This document shows positions 40,144 through 49,508 of a DNA stretch of 64,000 bases, in pieces. Origin of the DNA: Streptomyces lienomycini (GTDB taxonomy: Bacteria; Actinomycetota; Actinomycetes; Streptomycetales; Streptomycetaceae); NCBI RefSeq assembly GCF_027947595.1, contig NZ_CP116257.1:6570001-6634000 (forward strand), read 5' to 3'. The notes beneath the pieces are model-generated. The model had not been told where the DNA came from, did not search any database, and saw only the letters and a list, made by a program, of their open reading frames with translations. The translations under genes and the position numbers were made by a program. Positions within the stretch are counted from its first letter, which is position 1. Each line of letters begins with the position of its first letter.

Positions 40144-40223
40144 GCACCCACCGGCGCGGGAGCGAGGACCAGCGCGGGAGCGAGGACCGGCGCGGGAGCG
40201 AGGAGGGGGAGGCAGCGTCATGA
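40140..40223 (+). CDS. 27-codon micro-ORF linking the coiled-coil and kinase genes
   Basis: Starts in an ATGA overlap with the preceding stop and ends in an ATGA overlap with the kinase start. It encodes MSTHRRGSEDQRGSEDRRGS then EEGEAAS, with three GSED-type repeats from a 15-bp DNA repeat. A purine-rich run near its end also forms the kinase ribosome binding site (GGGGGAGG). Either a real tiny peptide or a coupling device that carries ribosomes from one gene to the next; sequence alone cannot decide. Confidence 0.4.
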   Translation: MSTHRRGSEDQRGSEDRRGSEEGEAAS

Positions 40224-42958
40224 GTGAGGCAGGACGGACGTGTCAGCGTCCCGGCTGCGGCGGGGCCTACGAGGACATGGGCGGCGGCGAACTGTACTGC
40301 GACACCTGCGGTCTCGCGCCGGTCGTCGCGGCCGGCGGCGCGCTGGGCTCGACGCCGACCGGCGTCACCGGGAGCGGCGGCCGGGGCTCCCGCGGTTCAC
40401 GCGGCGGTTCGGGCGGCGGCGGTTCGGGCGGCGGCGGTTCCCGTTCCAGTGCCCGCGGCTCGCGTGCGTCCTCGCAGTCGTCGCGTTCGTCGCGTTCGTC
40501 GAGGTCCCGGCGCTCGGTGTCGGGCCGGCTCTCCCGGGCCGTGTCGGGCCGCGCCACGGGGCGTTCGGTGTCGGTGCGCAGCTCCGGTTCGGGTGCCGGT
40601 TCCACGGGGCGCGGGCGTCTCGGCGTCGGTCTCGTCGAGGTGCCGGCGGTGCCGCGGCCGGACCCGCACGAGATGGTCATGGACCGCCCCGAGGTGCCGG
40701 AGCGCAAGCGGTTCTGCTCGCGCTCGGACTGCTCGGCGCCGGTCGGGCGGGCGCGCGGGGAGCGGCCGGGCCGCACGGAGGGTTTCTGCACCAAGTGCGG
40801 CCACCCGTACTCGTTCGTGCCCAAGCTGAAGGCCGGGGACGTCGTGCACGGCCAGTACGAGGTGGTGGGCTGTCTCGCGCACGGCGGGCTCGGCTGGATC
40901 TACCTCGCCGTCGACAGGGCGGTCTCCGACCGCTGGGTGGTCCTCAAGGGTCTGCTGGACACGGGCGACCAGGACGCGATGGCGGCGGCGATCTCCGAGC
41001 GGCGGTTCCTCGCCGAGATCGAGCACGCCAACATCGTGCGGATCTACAACTTCGTCGAGCACCTCGACCAGCGCACCGGCTCCCTCGACGGCTACATAGT
41101 GATGGAGTACGTCGGCGGCAAGTCGCTCAAGGAGATCGCCAACGCCCGGCGTTCCCCGGAGGGACGGCGCGACCCGCTGCCGGTCGAACAGGCCTGCGCC
41201 TACGGCATCGAGGCGCTGGAGGCGCTCGCCCATCTGCACAGCCGCAAGCTGCTGTACTGCGACTTCAAGGTCGACAACGCCATCCAGACCGAGGACCAGC
41301 TCAAGCTCATCGACATGGGCGCGGTCCGCCGCATGGACGACGACGAGTCGGCCATCTACGGCACGGTGGGCTACCAGGCCCCGGAGGTCGCCGACGTCGG
41401 CCCGTCGGTGGCGTCCGACCTGTACACCGTCGGGCGCACCCTCGCCGTGCTGTCGTTCGACTTCCAGGGCTACACCACCGTCTACGCGGACTCGCTGCCC
41501 GATCCCGACCACATCGACGTCTTCCGGCGGTACGAGTCGTACTACCGGCTGCTGGTGCGGGCCACCGACCCCGATCCGGCCCGCAGGTTCGGCTCCGCGC
41601 AGGAGATGGCGGAGCAGCTGACGGGTGTGCTGCGCGAGGTGGTCTCGCTCCAGACGGGCCGCGCCCGGCCCGCCGTCTCCACGCTGTTCGGGCCCGAGGT
41701 CCGGGTGACGGACACGGAGTTGTTCCCGCGCCTCGACGGCGAGGTGTCCCCGCTGGGCGCCAGAGCGGCCCGGAGGGGCGGAGGCGGCGCGGGGCGCGGC
41801 ACGGGTCGGGGCGCGGGCGCGCTGCCCGCGGGCGCGGGCCCGCCGGGTGGGGCGGGGCCGGCCGTGGGGGCGCCGGGCGGGACCGTCGCGGGCGGCGGGC
41901 CGGACGGAGGCGCCGGTGCGGCGGGGACTCCCGGCGGAGCGGTCGGGGGTGCGAGCGTCTCGCTGCCCGGGGCGGTGAGCACGGTCGGTGCTCTCGGCGC
42001 CGGGACCTCGGGCCTGGTCAAGTCCGCCGACGCGCCGACCGCCGCGCTGGCGCTGCCGGTCCCCCGGGTGGACGCAGGCGACCCCAACGCGGGCTTCCTG
42101 GCGGGTCTCGTGGCGTCCGCGCCGGGCGAGCTGCTGACCGCGCTGGCCGCCGCGCCCGCGCCGTCGGCCGAGACGCGGCTGCGGCAGATCAGGGCCCGGC
42201 TGGAGAACGGCGACGCGTCCGGCGCTCTGGGGGCCCTGGCGACGCTGGAGGAGGAACGGCCCGACGACTGGCGGGTGGTCTGGTACCGCGGGCTGGCGGC
42301 GCTGGTGACCGGCTCCCACGAGGACGCCGCGCTGGCCTTCGACGCGATCTACGACGCCTTCCCGGGCGAGATCGCGGCCAAGCTGGCGCTCGGCCTGTGC
42401 GCGGAGGTCCTGGGGCAGCTCGACAACGCCGCCGAGTACTACGGGCTGGTGTGGTCGTCGGACCCGAGCCATGTGAGCGCCGCGTTCGGGCTGGCCAGGG
42501 TCCAGCTGGCGGGCGGGGACCGGGCCGGTGCCGTTCGGACGCTGGAGTCGGTGCCGGAGTCGTCGGTGCACTGCACGGCCGCGCGCGTGGCGGCGGTGCG
42601 GGCGCGGTTGCGGCGGCGCAGCGCGGCCGCGGGCGATCTGGCGTTCCTGGACGATCTGGTCGCCGCCGCGGGGCAGGTCGAGGCGCTGGACGTGTACGGT
42701 CTGGATCCGGCACGGCGTGAGCGACTGTCGGCCGAGGTCCTCGGTTGCGCGCTGGACTGGGTACTCTCCGGAGGCCGGGGTTCCGTCCCTCCCGCCGCCG
42801 GAGGACGGACGCTGCTCGGCAGGGACCTGGACGAACGCGGCCTGCGCTTCGGCCTGGAGCGTTCGTACCGCACGCTGGCCCGGCTGGCGCGGGACGGCGA
42901 GGAGAGGATCGACCTGGTGGAACGTGCCAATCGTTACCGCCCCCGGACGTGGGTGTAG
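40220..42958 (+). CDS. PknG-like serine/threonine protein kinase
   Basis: 912 residues. N-terminal Cys pairs (CQRPGCGG/CDTCG and CSRSDC/CTKCGHPY) form zinc or rubredoxin-like knuckles flanking a Gly/Ser/Arg-rich linker, as in PknG. The kinase starts near 211 (QYEVVGCLAHGGLGWIYLAVD), with the Lys in WVVLKG near 243, catalytic D348 in YCDFKVDNAIQ and DMG instead of DFG near 365. There is no Arg before the catalytic Asp, so activation-loop phosphorylation is not needed, as in PknG. From about 620 a TPR-like helical region follows. In actinobacteria PknG controls 2-oxoglutarate dehydrogenase through an FHA protein. Confidence 0.92.
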   Translation: MSEAGRTCQRPGCGGAYEDMGGGELYCDTCGLAPVVAAGGALGSTPTGVTGSGGRGSRGSRGGSGGGGSGGGGSRSSARGSRASSQSSRSSRSSRSRRSVSGRLSRAVSGRATGRSVSVRSSGSGAGSTGRGRLGVGLVEVPAVPRPDPHEMVMDRPEVPERKRFCSRSDCSAPVGRARGERPGRTEGFCTKCGHPYSFVPKLKAGDVVHGQYEVVGCLAHGGLGWIYLAVDRAVSDRWVVLKGLLDTGDQDAMAAAISERRFLAEIEHANIVRIYNFVEHLDQRTGSLDGYIVMEYVGGKSLKEIANARRSPEGRRDPLPVEQACAYGIEALEALAHLHSRKLLYCDFKVDNAIQTEDQLKLIDMGAVRRMDDDESAIYGTVGYQAPEVADVGPSVASDLYTVGRTLAVLSFDFQGYTTVYADSLPDPDHIDVFRRYESYYRLLVRATDPDPARRFGSAQEMAEQLTGVLREVVSLQTGRARPAVSTLFGPEVRVTDTELFPRLDGEVSPLGARAARRGGGGAGRGTGRGAGALPAGAGPPGGAGPAVGAPGGTVAGGGPDGGAGAAGTPGGAVGGASVSLPGAVSTVGALGAGTSGLVKSADAPTAALALPVPRVDAGDPNAGFLAGLVASAPGELLTALAAAPAPSAETRLRQIRARLENGDASGALGALATLEEERPDDWRVVWYRGLAALVTGSHEDAALAFDAIYDAFPGEIAAKLALGLCAEVLGQLDNAAEYYGLVWSSDPSHVSAAFGLARVQLAGGDRAGAVRTLESVPESSVHCTAARVAAVRARLRRRSAAAGDLAFLDDLVAAAGQVEALDVYGLDPARRERLSAEVLGCALDWVLSGGRGSVPPAAGGRTLLGRDLDERGLRFGLERSYRTLARLARDGEERIDLVERANRYRPRTWV

Positions 42959-42961
42959 TTG

Positions 42962-44311
42962 ATGTCGCAAAAGCCCCAGCAGGCCGCTGTGTCGAGGTGC
43001 CCGAGCTGCGAGGAGCCCCTCGAGCCGGGAGACCGGTACTGCGGTGCGTGCGGATACGACCTGTCCGTCGTGCCCGCGCGGCCCGAGGACAGCCCGACCA
43101 TCGCCTTGAACGGCGTGGCGCCGGCGCCCCCGCCGGACGGCGCGGACTGGCCCGCGGCCCGGGACTCGGACGGCCGCGGCCATCCCGCCCCGGTACACGC
43201 GGCGGCCGAACTGCCGGGCACCGACTCGGGCGGCTCCCCGCTGCCGCCGCCCCCCGCTGCCGCGCCCGGGGAGCCCGCCGCATCCGGGGAGCCCGCTCCC
43301 GGTGTGCGGTTCGACCGGCCCGGCGAACCCGAGGAGTACCCGTTGCAGGCGCCCGACCCGCGACCGGCCGCCGAGCAGGACGCGACGGCCGCGGTCGAGA
43401 AGGTGTGCGTGGCCTGCCGCGCGGGCCGCGTCGACGACGACGGCTACTGCGAGAACTGCGGGCACGCCCAGCCCCGCGAACGCGACCACATGGAGCAGGA
43501 GTCGGGGCCGGTGGCCGCCGTCAGCGACCGGGGTCTGCGCCACCACCGCAACGAGGACGCGTTCTCCGTCGCCTGCACGGCGCTGCCCGACGGCGTGCCC
43601 GCGAGCGTGGCGATCGTCTGCGACGGTGTGTCCTCCGCGACGCGCCCCGACGACGCGTCCCTCGCCGCGTCCCGGGCGGCCGGCCAGTCGCTGCTCGGTG
43701 CCCTGCCGCGCGGCACGCACCCCCAGCAGGCCATGCACGACGCCATCCTCGCCGCCTCGCACGCGGTCAACGCGCTGGCCGACGAACCCGCGACCGTCCG
43801 CGAGCAGGCCCCGCACCAGAACGCGCCCGCCTGCACCCTGGTCGGCGCGGTGGTCACCGCCGGGCTGCTGGTCGTCGGCTGGGTCGGCGACAGCCGCGTC
43901 TACTGGGTGCCGTCCGACCGCGCCACCCCGCCCGCCCGGCTCACCGAGGACGACTCGTGGGCCGCGCAGATGGTCGCAGCGGGCCTGATGAACGAGGCCG
44001 AGGCCTACGCCGACGAGCGCGCCCACGCCATCACCGGGTGGCTCGGCGCCGACGCCTACGAACTGGAGCCGCACACCGCGTCGTTCAAGCCGGACCGCCC
44101 CGGCGTGGTCGTGGTCTGCACGGACGGCCTGTGGAACTACGCCGAGTCCGCCCACGAGATGGCCGAGGCCGTCCCCCTGGACGCCGCCGAACGGCCGTTG
44201 CACGGTGCCCGTGTTCTGGTCGGCCACGCCCTGGACGGCGGGGGCCACGACAACGTAACAGTGGCCCTCCTGCCGTTCCCGGCCCCTCCGCAGGGGGCAG
44301 GATCGGCCTGA
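42962..44311 (+). CDS. PP2C-type protein phosphatase with two zinc ribbons
   Basis: 449 residues. Two N-terminal Cys4 ribbons: CPSCEE...YCGACGYD at about 13-33 and CVACRAG...YCENCGHA at about 150-170, separated by a Pro/Ala-rich linker. The phosphatase domain follows, with metal-binding motifs RHHRNEDAF, IVCDGVSSA, GWVGDSRVYW, VCTDGLWNY and HDNVTVALL. It would reverse kinase phosphorylation. ATG 42962 lies 3 bases after the kinase stop, so kinase and phosphatase are made together. Confidence 0.9.
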   Translation: MSQKPQQAAVSRCPSCEEPLEPGDRYCGACGYDLSVVPARPEDSPTIALNGVAPAPPPDGADWPAARDSDGRGHPAPVHAAAELPGTDSGGSPLPPPPAAAPGEPAASGEPAPGVRFDRPGEPEEYPLQAPDPRPAAEQDATAAVEKVCVACRAGRVDDDGYCENCGHAQPRERDHMEQESGPVAAVSDRGLRHHRNEDAFSVACTALPDGVPASVAIVCDGVSSATRPDDASLAASRAAGQSLLGALPRGTHPQQAMHDAILAASHAVNALADEPATVREQAPHQNAPACTLVGAVVTAGLLVVGWVGDSRVYWVPSDRATPPARLTEDDSWAAQMVAAGLMNEAEAYADERAHAITGWLGADAYELEPHTASFKPDRPGVVVVCTDGLWNYAESAHEMAEAVPLDAAERPLHGARVLVGHALDGGGHDNVTVALLPFPAPPQGAGSA

Positions 44312-44447
44312 GGGCCCCGCACGGGTACGGGCACGGCACGAACACGGGTACGGGCGAGGGGCGGCCTCGCGGACCGCAGGGGGCGGTGCGCGCCAGCACA
44401 GCCGACACCCCACCGCTGTGGGGACGTAGAGGGGGATGCGATCCGGC

Positions 44448-45794
44448 ATGGCCAATTTCTCGAAGTCGAACGTGCCGCAGTTCGCGGTGGACGTCTACCA
44501 GAACGAGTACCTGCCCGAGGGCGGCCGTGAGGTCAACGCCGTCGTCACGGTCACCGCGACCGGCGGCGGCACGATCGGGAGCGCGGTCGCCGCGCCCCAC
44601 CTGTACGCGCCCGGCCGGGGTCCGTCCGCGGCCGTCGCGCTGCTGGTCGACTGCTCGGGCTCGATGGACTACCCGCCGACCAAGATGCGCAACGCCCGCG
44701 ACGCCACGGCCGCGGCGATCGACACCCTGCGCGACGGCGTGCACTTCACGGTCGTGGCGGGCACCCATGTGGCCAAGGAGGTCTACCCGGGCGGCGGCGG
44801 GCTGGCGATCGCCGACCCCGCCACCCGCGAGCAGGCCAAGCAGGCACTGCGCCGGCTGAGCGCGGGTGGCGGCACCGCCATCGGCACCTGGCTGCGGCTG
44901 GCCGACCGGCTGCTGGCCACCGCGGACGTCGCCATCCGGCACGGCATCCTGCTCACCGACGGCCGCAACGAGCACGAGTCGCCCGAGGACCTCGGGGCCG
45001 CACTCGACGCCTGCGCCGGGCGTTTCACCTGCGACGCCCGCGGCGTGGGCACCGACTGGGAAGTGAAAGAAGTCACAGGGATCGCCTCCGCCCTGCTCGG
45101 CACCGCGGACATCGTCGCCGATCCGGCGGGCCTGGCCGACGACTTCACGCGGATGATGGAGGAGGCCATGGGCAAGGAGGTCGCGGACGTCGCGCTGCGC
45201 CTGTGGACCCCGGTCGGCACGACGGTGAGGTTCGTCAAGCAGGTCGCCCCGACGGTCGAGGAGTTGACCGGCCGCCGCACGGAGGCGGGGCCGCGGGCCG
45301 GTGACTACCCCCTCGGTTCCTGGGGCGACGAGTCCCGCGACTACCACGTGTGCGTGGAGGTACCGGCGGCCGGCCTCGGCCAGGAGATGCTGGCCGCCCG
45401 CGTCTCCCTGGTCGTGCCGGAACCCGGGGACGGCGTCCGCAACCTCGGCGCGCAGGGTCTCGTACGGGCCGTGTGGACCGACGACATGACCGCGTCCACG
45501 TCCATCAACCCGCAAGTGGCCCACTACACCGGGCAGGCCGAACTGGCACAAGTCATCCAACAGGGTATGGATCTTCGCAAAGCGGGGGACATCGACGGAG
45601 CAACGGCCAAACTGGGTCGTGCGGTTCAGCTCGCCGGAGTCTCCGGAAACGCCGATACCGCGAAACTGCTCGCCAAGGTGGTGGACGTGGTGGACGCGGC
45701 GGCAGGTACTGTGCGACTGAAAGCGAAGGTCGAGGAGGCCGACGAGATGACTCTCGAGACCCGGTCGACGAAGACCGTTCGTGTGAAGAAGTGA
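44448..45794 (+). CDS. VWA-domain protein (TerY-like) of the kinase cluster
   Basis: 448 residues. The metal-ion-dependent adhesion motif DCSGSMD is at about 70-76, followed by GGTAIGTWL and LLTDGRNE, so the metal site looks intact. A beta-rich domain and a helical C-terminus with TPR-like character ([26 protein letters not shown]) follow. Soluble. ATG 44448 was chosen over ATG 44436, which has no room for its ribosome binding site. VWA, PP2C and kinase genes side by side form the TerY-P triad known from stress-response systems. Confidence 0.85.
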   Translation: MANFSKSNVPQFAVDVYQNEYLPEGGREVNAVVTVTATGGGTIGSAVAAPHLYAPGRGPSAAVALLVDCSGSMDYPPTKMRNARDATAAAIDTLRDGVHFTVVAGTHVAKEVYPGGGGLAIADPATREQAKQALRRLSAGGGTAIGTWLRLADRLLATADVAIRHGILLTDGRNEHESPEDLGAALDACAGRFTCDARGVGTDWEVKEVTGIASALLGTADIVADPAGLADDFTRMMEEAMGKEVADVALRLWTPVGTTVRFVKQVAPTVEELTGRRTEAGPRAGDYPLGSWGDESRDYHVCVEVPAAGLGQEMLAARVSLVVPEPGDGVRNLGAQGLVRAVWTDDMTASTSINPQVAHYTGQAELAQVIQQGMDLRKAGDIDGATAKLGRAVQLAGVSGNADTAKLLAKVVDVVDAAAGTVRLKAKVEEADEMTLETRSTKTVRVKK

Positions 45795-45843
45795 CGCAGC
45801 ACGCCAACCGCGCGACACGCCCGCAAGAGAGGGAAGCCCCGAC

Positions 45844-47861
45844 ATGCCGACCTGCCCGAACGGACACCAGTCGGGTTCCGACGACTGGTGCGAGGTCTGT
45901 GGTCACCGCATGGCCGGTGCCGTGCCGCCCCCTCCGCCGCCCCCGCCCCCCGGCGGCGGCTACGGTTTCCCGCCGCCCGCCGGCCCGGGTGGCCCCGGCG
46001 GCGGTCCCGGTGGTCCGGGCGCCGAGCCGCAGTTGTGCCCGCAGTGCCGCACGCCGCGTGAGGGCGGTGCGCCGTTCTGCGAGGAGTGCCGGTGGAACTT
46101 CCTGACCAACACGGCCACCTCGTACACCCCGGCCGCCCCGCGCCCACCGGCGTCCGGGGGTCCGGCACCGCACTTCCAGCAGCCGCCGGGCGGTCCGTCG
46201 TACGGCGGCGGCGACTCGTACGACTACCAGGGCTCGCGCCCGTCCCAGATGAACCGCCCCGCCGAACCGATCCCCCCGGGCCCGCCCTTCGGCGGCGACC
46301 CGTCGGGCCGGGGCGGACCGGGCGGCGGCTTCGGCGGCCAGGACGGTCCCGGCGGGCCCAACGGCCCCGGTGGCTTCGGTAGCCCCGGAGGTCCTGACGG
46401 ACCCGGCGGACCTGGCGGTTTCGGCGGACCTGGCGGCCCCGGCGGCCCGGGCGGCCCCGAGGGTCCCGGCGGCTCCCGCGGCCCGGGCGGTCCCGGCGGC
46501 TTCGGCGGCCAGGACGGACCCGACAGCCCTGGCGGCCCCGGTGGATTCGGCGGTCCCGGGGGCCCCAACGGACCCGGTGGTTTCGGCAATCCTGGTGGTC
46601 CCAACGGACCCGGCCGACCCGGCGGCCCGGGCGGCCCCGGGGGGCCTGACGGACGCGGTGGCCCGGGCGGTCCCGGCGGCTTCGGCGGCCAGGACGGACC
46701 CGACAGCCCTGGCGGCCCCGGTGGATTCGGCGGTCCCGGGGGTCCCGGTAGTGCTGGGGGTCCCAACGGACCCGGTGGCTTCGGCGGTCCTGGTGGTCCC
46801 AACGGACCCGGCCGACCCGGCGGCCCCGAGGGACCCAGTGGTTTCGGGGGCCCTGACGGGCCTGGTGGGCCCGGCCGCCCCGGCGGCTTCGGTGGCCAGG
46901 ACGGGCCCAACGGCCCTGGCGGCCCCGGCGGCTTCGGTGGCCCCGGTGGCCCCAGCGGACCCGGCAACCCCGCCGCCCCTGGCGGTCCCGGCGGCTTCGG
47001 TGGCCCGGGTGGACCCCAGGGCCCGGGTGGTCCGGGCGGCCCCGGTGGCCCAGGCGGACCCCAGGGCCCGGGTGGTCCGGGCGGTCCGTCCGGCCCCCGG
47101 CCCCGCCCGCGTTCGGCGGCGATCCGTCGCGTCCGGTTCCGCCTCCGCCCGGGCCCGTTCCGCCCCCGCCCGGTGCGCCCGGTGGCGCTCCGCAGGGGTA
47201 CCAGGCCGGTCCGTCGGCCCCGCCCGCCTTCCCGCAGGAGACCAACCGCCCGCAGCAGGGCGGCCCGGCCTTCGGCGGCGGTGACGACGACTGGATGATC
47301 TCCCCGCCGTCGTCCACCGGACCGGGTGGACAGGGCGGCCCCGGCGGCCCGAACCGCCCGGGCCAGGCCCAGGGCGGCGGCGGTTACGGCTACCCGCAGC
47401 CCGGCGCCACCCAGGCCCCGCCCGGCCAGGGCTTCCCGCACCAGTCGGCGCAGCCCGCGACCTGGTCGGCGACGATCGGTCCGGACCGCGAGTACTTCAT
47501 GGCGATGATGCACCGCTCCGGTCCCGAGGCCGCGGGCCTGAACCTGCCCGCGTACTCGCCCGAGCAGCAGCGCACGCTCACCGGCAACCAGATCACCATC
47601 GGCCGGCGCCGGCACTCCACCGGTGACACCCCGGACATCGATCTGGCCGTCCCGCCGGAGGATCCCGGCGTCTCGCACCAGCACGCGATGCTGGTGCAGC
47701 AGCCGGACGGCGGCTGGGCGGTCGTCGACCAGAACTCGACGAACGGCACGACCGTCAACGGCGGCGAGGAGCCGATCCAGCCCTTCGTGCCGGTGCCGCT
47801 CCAGGACGGCGACCGGGTGCACGTGGGCGCCTGGACGACGATCACGATCCGCCGCGGATAG
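45844..47861 (+). pseudogene. Zinc-ribbon, collagen-like, FHA-domain protein, apparent frameshift
   Basis: The first frame gives two zinc ribbons ([18 protein letters not shown] and [18 protein letters not shown]), then a ~250-residue Gly-Pro-rich repeat ending in Arg-rich nonsense-like sequence. The second frame gives [14 protein letters not shown], a Pro/Gly linker and a complete FHA domain ([50 protein letters not shown]). Adding one C to the run at 47094-47098 fuses both frames into one protein of about 672 residues. FHA domains bind phosphothreonine, so it is the likely substrate or reader of the neighbouring kinase. Probably intact in the living strain. Read conservatively, the parts are 45844-47298 and about 47295-47861. 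Confidence 0.75.
46320..47090 (+). repeat. Collagen-like Gly-Pro-rich repeat within the FHA protein gene
   Basis: Roughly 770 bases of degenerate ggtccc/ggcccc repeats encode [14 protein letters not shown] and similar units. An exact copy of about 80 bases recurs with a 180-base period (46480-46561 and 46660-46741; the stretches starting 46501 and 46681 are identical over 60 bases). Such DNA is prone to slippage, assembly collapse and base-call errors. Confidence 0.85.
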
Positions 47862-47879
47862 CGCGGGAGGCGGTCTCCG

Positions 47880-48854
47880 TCAGGCGAGCGGCCAGGCGTA
47901 CGGGCCCTCGGGGTCGTCCAGCCACGCCCAGGCCCGTTCGCCGCTGACGGTGATGCCGTAGCGCTCGCGGCGCGGGGCCTCCTCGCGCTCCCACAGCGCG
48001 TACGCCTCCTGCGGATCGAGGCCGCCCCGGCTCAGCGCGAGCAGGAAACGGAACAGGTCGTCCTGCCGGGCCCGGCGCGGCACCCCGCCCAGGCCCGGGG
48101 TCTCGGGCTCCGGGCCGTCCGCGCCGCGCAGCGGCACGAAGTAGGCGGGCGTGGGCAGGAAGCGCCCCTCGGCGTGCGTGGCGTCGCGGACGGTGAGGAC
48201 GGCGAGGCCGGTGGCGAGCGGGGTGAGGATCCGCCCGCCGGGGCGGCACTGCGTCAGCCAGGCGCGCGGCACCGAGGGCAGCGCGCAGGTGGCGAGGATC
48301 CGGTCGTAGGGGGCGCGCTCGGGCACGCCGCGGGCGCCGTCGCCGGTGACGACGGCCGGGTGGTACCCGGCGGTGTCCAGGTGCCTCCGCGCCGACTCGG
48401 TGATCTCGGGGTCCAGGTCGACGGTGGTGACCAGGGCGTCGTCGCCGAGCCGGTGGGCGAGCAGGGCGGCGTTGTAGCCGGTGCCGGCGCCGATCTCCAG
48501 GACCCGGTCGCCCTCCCGCACGTCCAGCTCCACCAGCATCATCGCCATCAGCGAGGGCTGGCTGCTGGAGGAGAGCAGTTCGCCGTCGCGGATCCTGGTC
48601 GCCAGCGGGGCGTCGGCGTACGCGCCGCGCACCCAGCGCTCGCGGGCGCCCCGGTCGGGGTCCTCGCCCCAGCGGCGTTCGTAGCCGCCCCGGACGCCGA
48701 CGTAGTAGTACGGCACGAAGAGGTGGCGCGGGACCGCCCGGAACGCCTCCCGCCACACCGGGTCGGCCGTCCAGGCGCCGCTCAGCTCGATCTCCCGCAC
48801 CAGCTCCGCCCGAGCGGAGGCGGCGAGGCCGTCCAGGTCCTGGTGCCCGCCCAT
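47880..48854 (-). CDS. Protein-L-isoaspartate O-methyltransferase-like protein
   Basis: 324 residues. The N-terminal ~220 form a PCMT-type methyltransferase: PRHLFVPYYYVGV, SSSSQPSLMAMMLVELD in the substrate region, SAM motif VLEIGAGTGYNAALLA and VTTVDLDPEITESA. The extra ~100 C-terminal residues (after RPGGRILTPL) are typical of longer actinobacterial homologues. Members methylate damaged isoaspartyl residues or modified peptides; no lanthipeptide or other peptide gene is next to it, so a repair role is more likely. ATG 48854. It converges on the FHA gene with 18 bases between them. Confidence 0.85.
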   Translation of the reverse strand: MGGHQDLDGLAASARAELVREIELSGAWTADPVWREAFRAVPRHLFVPYYYVGVRGGYERRWGEDPDRGARERWVRGAYADAPLATRIRDGELLSSSSQPSLMAMMLVELDVREGDRVLEIGAGTGYNAALLAHRLGDDALVTTVDLDPEITESARRHLDTAGYHPAVVTGDGARGVPERAPYDRILATCALPSVPRAWLTQCRPGGRILTPLATGLAVLTVRDATHAEGRFLPTPAYFVPLRGADGPEPETPGLGGVPRRARQDDLFRFLLALSRGGLDPQEAYALWEREEAPRRERYGITVSGERAWAWLDDPEGPYAWPLA

Positions 48855-48940
48855 GTCTCCACAGTACGGTCCGGGCGGCGGACGGGCAGGCTTCCGGGGC
48901 GGTCCTAGGTCTTGAGTCCTATGCCCCCGTGTCTGAGACC

Positions 48941-49354
48941 ATGGACGGCGTGAACGAGATTCGGCGCGGCACGCTTCAGGAGCAGACCTTCTACGAGCAG
49001 GTCGGCGGGGAGGAGACCTTCCGCCGGCTCGTCCACCGCTTCTACGAGGGGGTCGCCGAGGATCCGATCCTGCGGCCGATGTACCCGGAGGAGGACCTGG
49101 GCCCGGCCGAGGACCGGTTCGCGCTGTTCCTCATGCAGTACTGGGGCGGCCCGACGACGTACAGCGACAACCGGGGCCACCCGCGGCTGCGGATGCGGCA
49201 CGCCCCCTTCGTCGTCGACCGGGCCGCGCACGACGCCTGGCTGAAGCACATGCGGGTCGCGCTCGACGAGCTGGGGCTGTCCGAGGAGCACGAGCAGACG
49301 CTGTGGAAGTACCTCACGTACGCGGCGGCCTCGATGATCAACACGCCTGGCTGA
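48941..49354 (+). CDS. Truncated haemoglobin, group II (GlbO type)
   Basis: About 137 residues. The globin segment TFYEQVGGEETFRRLVHRFYEGV, MYPEEDLGPAEDRFALFLMQYWGGP with the Trp typical of group II, and RHAPF.V with the proximal His (RMRHAPFVV) are clear. Binds haem and oxygen or NO; role probably in oxygen or nitrosative stress. Start uncertain: GTG 48929, ATG 48941 and GTG 48950 are all in frame and none has a good ribosome binding site. Confidence 0.92.
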   Translation: MDGVNEIRRGTLQEQTFYEQVGGEETFRRLVHRFYEGVAEDPILRPMYPEEDLGPAEDRFALFLMQYWGGPTTYSDNRGHPRLRMRHAPFVVDRAAHDAWLKHMRVALDELGLSEEHEQTLWKYLTYAAASMINTPG

Positions 49355-49370
49355 CCCGGACATAACCCCC

Positions 49371-49424
49371 GCCGACGCACGGATTCCGGTCAGCCGACGC
49401 CGGATTCCGGTCACAATCCGGTCA
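49371..49424 (+). repeat. Direct repeats upstream of the ABC exporter operon
   Basis: gccgacgcacggattccggtca (49371-49392) is followed at once by gccgacgccggattccggtca (49393-49413; one base shorter), then a partial third copy, caatccggtca (49414-49424). The shared core is ggattccggtca. They lie about 85-140 bases before the exporter genes. Confidence 0.75.
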
Positions 49425-49508
49425 AGCCCGAGCCCCGGGCGGTTACTTCCGTACCTCCTCCTCTGACAACATCCCGGAGAGGTCTGGACAACAGCGGCGG
49501 GGGGCCGG

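Noticed and set aside
40397..44455. Open frame of about 1350 codons on the minus strand opposite the kinase and phosphatase genes
   Set aside because: High-GC shadow of genes on the other strand: Arg/Gly/Val-rich, no motifs, no ribosome binding site. The plus strand has clear kinase and PP2C motifs.
46086..47284. Alternative plus-strand frames in the collagen-like region
   Set aside because: Repeat DNA keeps several frames open. Only the frame with zinc ribbons (before) and FHA (after) makes a protein with domains.
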